Shown here: one piece after another, positions 63,029-64,000 of the stretch | Layout: the number at the start of each line of letters is the position of its first letter | Position numbering within the stretch: the stretch's first letter is position 1 | Assembly (NCBI GenBank): GCA_028713975.1 | Contig: JAQTNE010000008.1 | Span: 62,001-126,000 of the forward strand | Source of the DNA: Sulfuricella sp. | Lineage (GTDB): Bacteria; Pseudomonadota; Gammaproteobacteria; Burkholderiales; Sulfuricellaceae | Length of the DNA stretch: 64,000 nt | Reading direction: 5' to 3' | Made by a program: the position numbers and the translations under genes | Notes under the pieces: generated by a model | Databases searched by the model: none | The model's input: only the letters and a program-made list of their open reading frames with translations | Told to the model about the DNA's origin: nothing

Positions 63029-64000
63029 TTAGTGAGCGGCAGGCTTGAACAGCTTGGTCTTGTCAACCAGATCCACGTGAGCGCGCTTGAACACGGTCCA
63101 CTTTTGGGTGGTCTTGTCGTAGATCGAGTTCACGAAGCACTTCCAGTTTTCCTCATCGACAAAGTTCTTGTCCATGCGGTAGTAGAAGCCCGGGTAGCGG
63201 GATTCTTCGCGGAACTGAATGTGTTTCATGTGAGCTTCGGCCGTAATGATGCGATGGAAGTTTTCCCAGGCGCGCAGCAGTTCGTGCAGGTCTTTCGCAC
63301 GCATCTTCTTGGCGTCTTCCTTCAGCATTTCCAGCTTCTCTTCAGCAACGGCCAGCATCTTGTCGTTGGTCTTGTAGTAGGTGGCAACGCCAGCAACGTA
63401 CTCGTCCATGATCTTCTGCAGGCGGAACTGAAGCATCTTCGGTGTGATGTAGTTAGGGTTCACGTCGATAGCGGTGGTGTAATCCTTGAACTCCAGGTAG
63501 TTACGCACCGGCTGGTAGATTTGCGCGACCAGTTCGTCAGCCGGAGTGTCCAGCTCTGGTTTCCAGTCCTTGTTGTCGATGCAGTACTTGACCATCGACT
63601 TGGCGCACATGCGGCCTTCAGCATGGGAGCCGGAGGAGAACTTGTGGCCGGATGCGCCCACGCCGTCGCCGGCGGTGAACAGACCCTTGACGGTGGTCAT
63701 GGCGCGGTAGCCCCAGTTCCAGCCCTTAGGCAGATGCTCGGGTTGACCAGGCAGGCCTTCGGAGGTCGGCGCGCCGACGTCTTCAGGACCGGACACCCAG
63801 ATACCGCAGCAGCCGGAGTGGGAACCCAGCAGGTAGGGTTCGGTTGGCATCAGTTCGGAGTTCTTCTTCTCCGGCTCGATGTTCTCACCAACCCATACGC
63901 CGCACTGGCCTACGCACATGTCGAGGAAGTCTTCCCAGGCTTCAGCTTCCAGATGCTTAACTTCACGTGGGGACAGGGTCTCACGTAGTTTTGCCAAAGC
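63029..64000 (-). CDS. aprA: Adenylylsulfate reductase alpha subunit AprA (C-terminal part)
   Basis: AprA is the FAD subunit of APS reductase; in sulfur oxidisers it works in reverse, joining sulfite and AMP to APS. Only the C-terminal 323 codons are present; the gene runs off the right edge. Recognisable parts are CGVWVGENIEPEK, SGCCGIWVSGPED and GLFTAGDGVGASGHKFSSGS, then FREESRYPGFYYRMD. This family assignment is clear. The aprB gene would be expected beyond the window. The stop is followed by a strong terminator. Confidence 0.93.
   Translation of the reverse strand, partial: ALAKLRETLSPREVKHLEAEAWEDFLDMCVGQCGVWVGENIEPEKKNSELMPTEPYLLGSHSGCCGIWVSGPEDVGAPTSEGLPGQPEHLPKGWNWGYRAMTTVKGLFTAGDGVGASGHKFSSGSHAEGRMCAKSMVKYCIDNKDWKPELDTPADELVAQIYQPVRNYLEFKDYTTAIDVNPNYITPKMLQFRLQKIMDEYVAGVATYYKTNDKMLAVAEEKLEMLKEDAKKMRAKDLHELLRAWENFHRIITAEAHMKHIQFREESRYPGFYYRMDKNFVDEENWKCFVNSIYDKTTQKWTVFKRAHVDLVDKTKLFKPAAH

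Overview
The window looks like chromosome of a chemolithotrophic, sulfur-oxidising betaproteobacterium, probably in the Nitrosomonadales. I infer this from the backbone order clpX-lon-hupB-tRNA-Val-tRNA-Asp-ppiD, the AprA type of adenylylsulfate reductase at the right edge, an ArsR/rhodanese-DsrE-TauE sulfur module, and an assimilatory nitrate/nitrite locus. The genus cannot be fixed from sequence reading alone.

Layout. 1-5.4 kb: protein quality control (clpX end, lon with a heat-shock-like promoter, hupB, ppiD) and two tRNAs. 5.5-8.6 kb: an unorthodox hybrid histidine kinase and a small membrane protein. 8.9-11 kb: dps and catalase. 11-16.8 kb: a Fur-box-headed ferrous-iron uptake operon (small leader gene, P19/FtrA, OprB-type porin, ferritin-like protein, cupredoxin FtrB, FTR1 permease FtrC, polyferredoxin FtrD, and a 37-codon ORF), interrupted by a 143-bp MITE-like palindrome. 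17-21 kb: patatin lipoprotein, NlpC/P60 peptidase, AMMECR1/Memo pair, ispDF. 21-28.2 kb: a complete lipid A aminoarabinose (arn) operon in which ArnA is split into two genes. 28.3-40.5 kb: smr, trxB, ftsK, a DinJ/YafQ toxin-antitoxin pair, tex, small envelope proteins and class I fumarase.

40.6-43.7 kb is accessory DNA: a small integron cassette cluster without an integrase (two clear attC sites, one partial) carrying a GNAT acetyltransferase and decayed cassettes, next to a YkgJ-family protein. 44.6-50.6 kb is nrtABC-nirDB behind a textbook sigma-54 promoter with an NtrC-like palindrome upstream; nirB carries an in-frame insertion of a dispersed palindromic repeat. 50.7-55.3 kb holds a sulfotransferase-like gene, a glycosyltransferase-like gene (also with an in-frame repeat insertion) and a ThDP enzyme. 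55.4-58 kb is the sulfur-responsive module, with the same TCAA-N8-TTGA palindrome before each of its three genes. 58.3-64 kb: peroxiredoxin, then a VWA protein, a MoxR ATPase and a YkgJ-like cysteine protein transcribed as one unit just downstream of aprA.

Dispersed inverted repeats are frequent. Four copies of a CCGCAGAGG-type repeat, two G/C-rich palindromes inside genes, a REPIN-like element and the MITE account for most of the non-coding structure. The most interesting items are the cassette cluster, the three shared operators, the apr-linked MoxR/VWA/YkgJ operon and the repeat insertions inside nirB and the glycosyltransferase gene.
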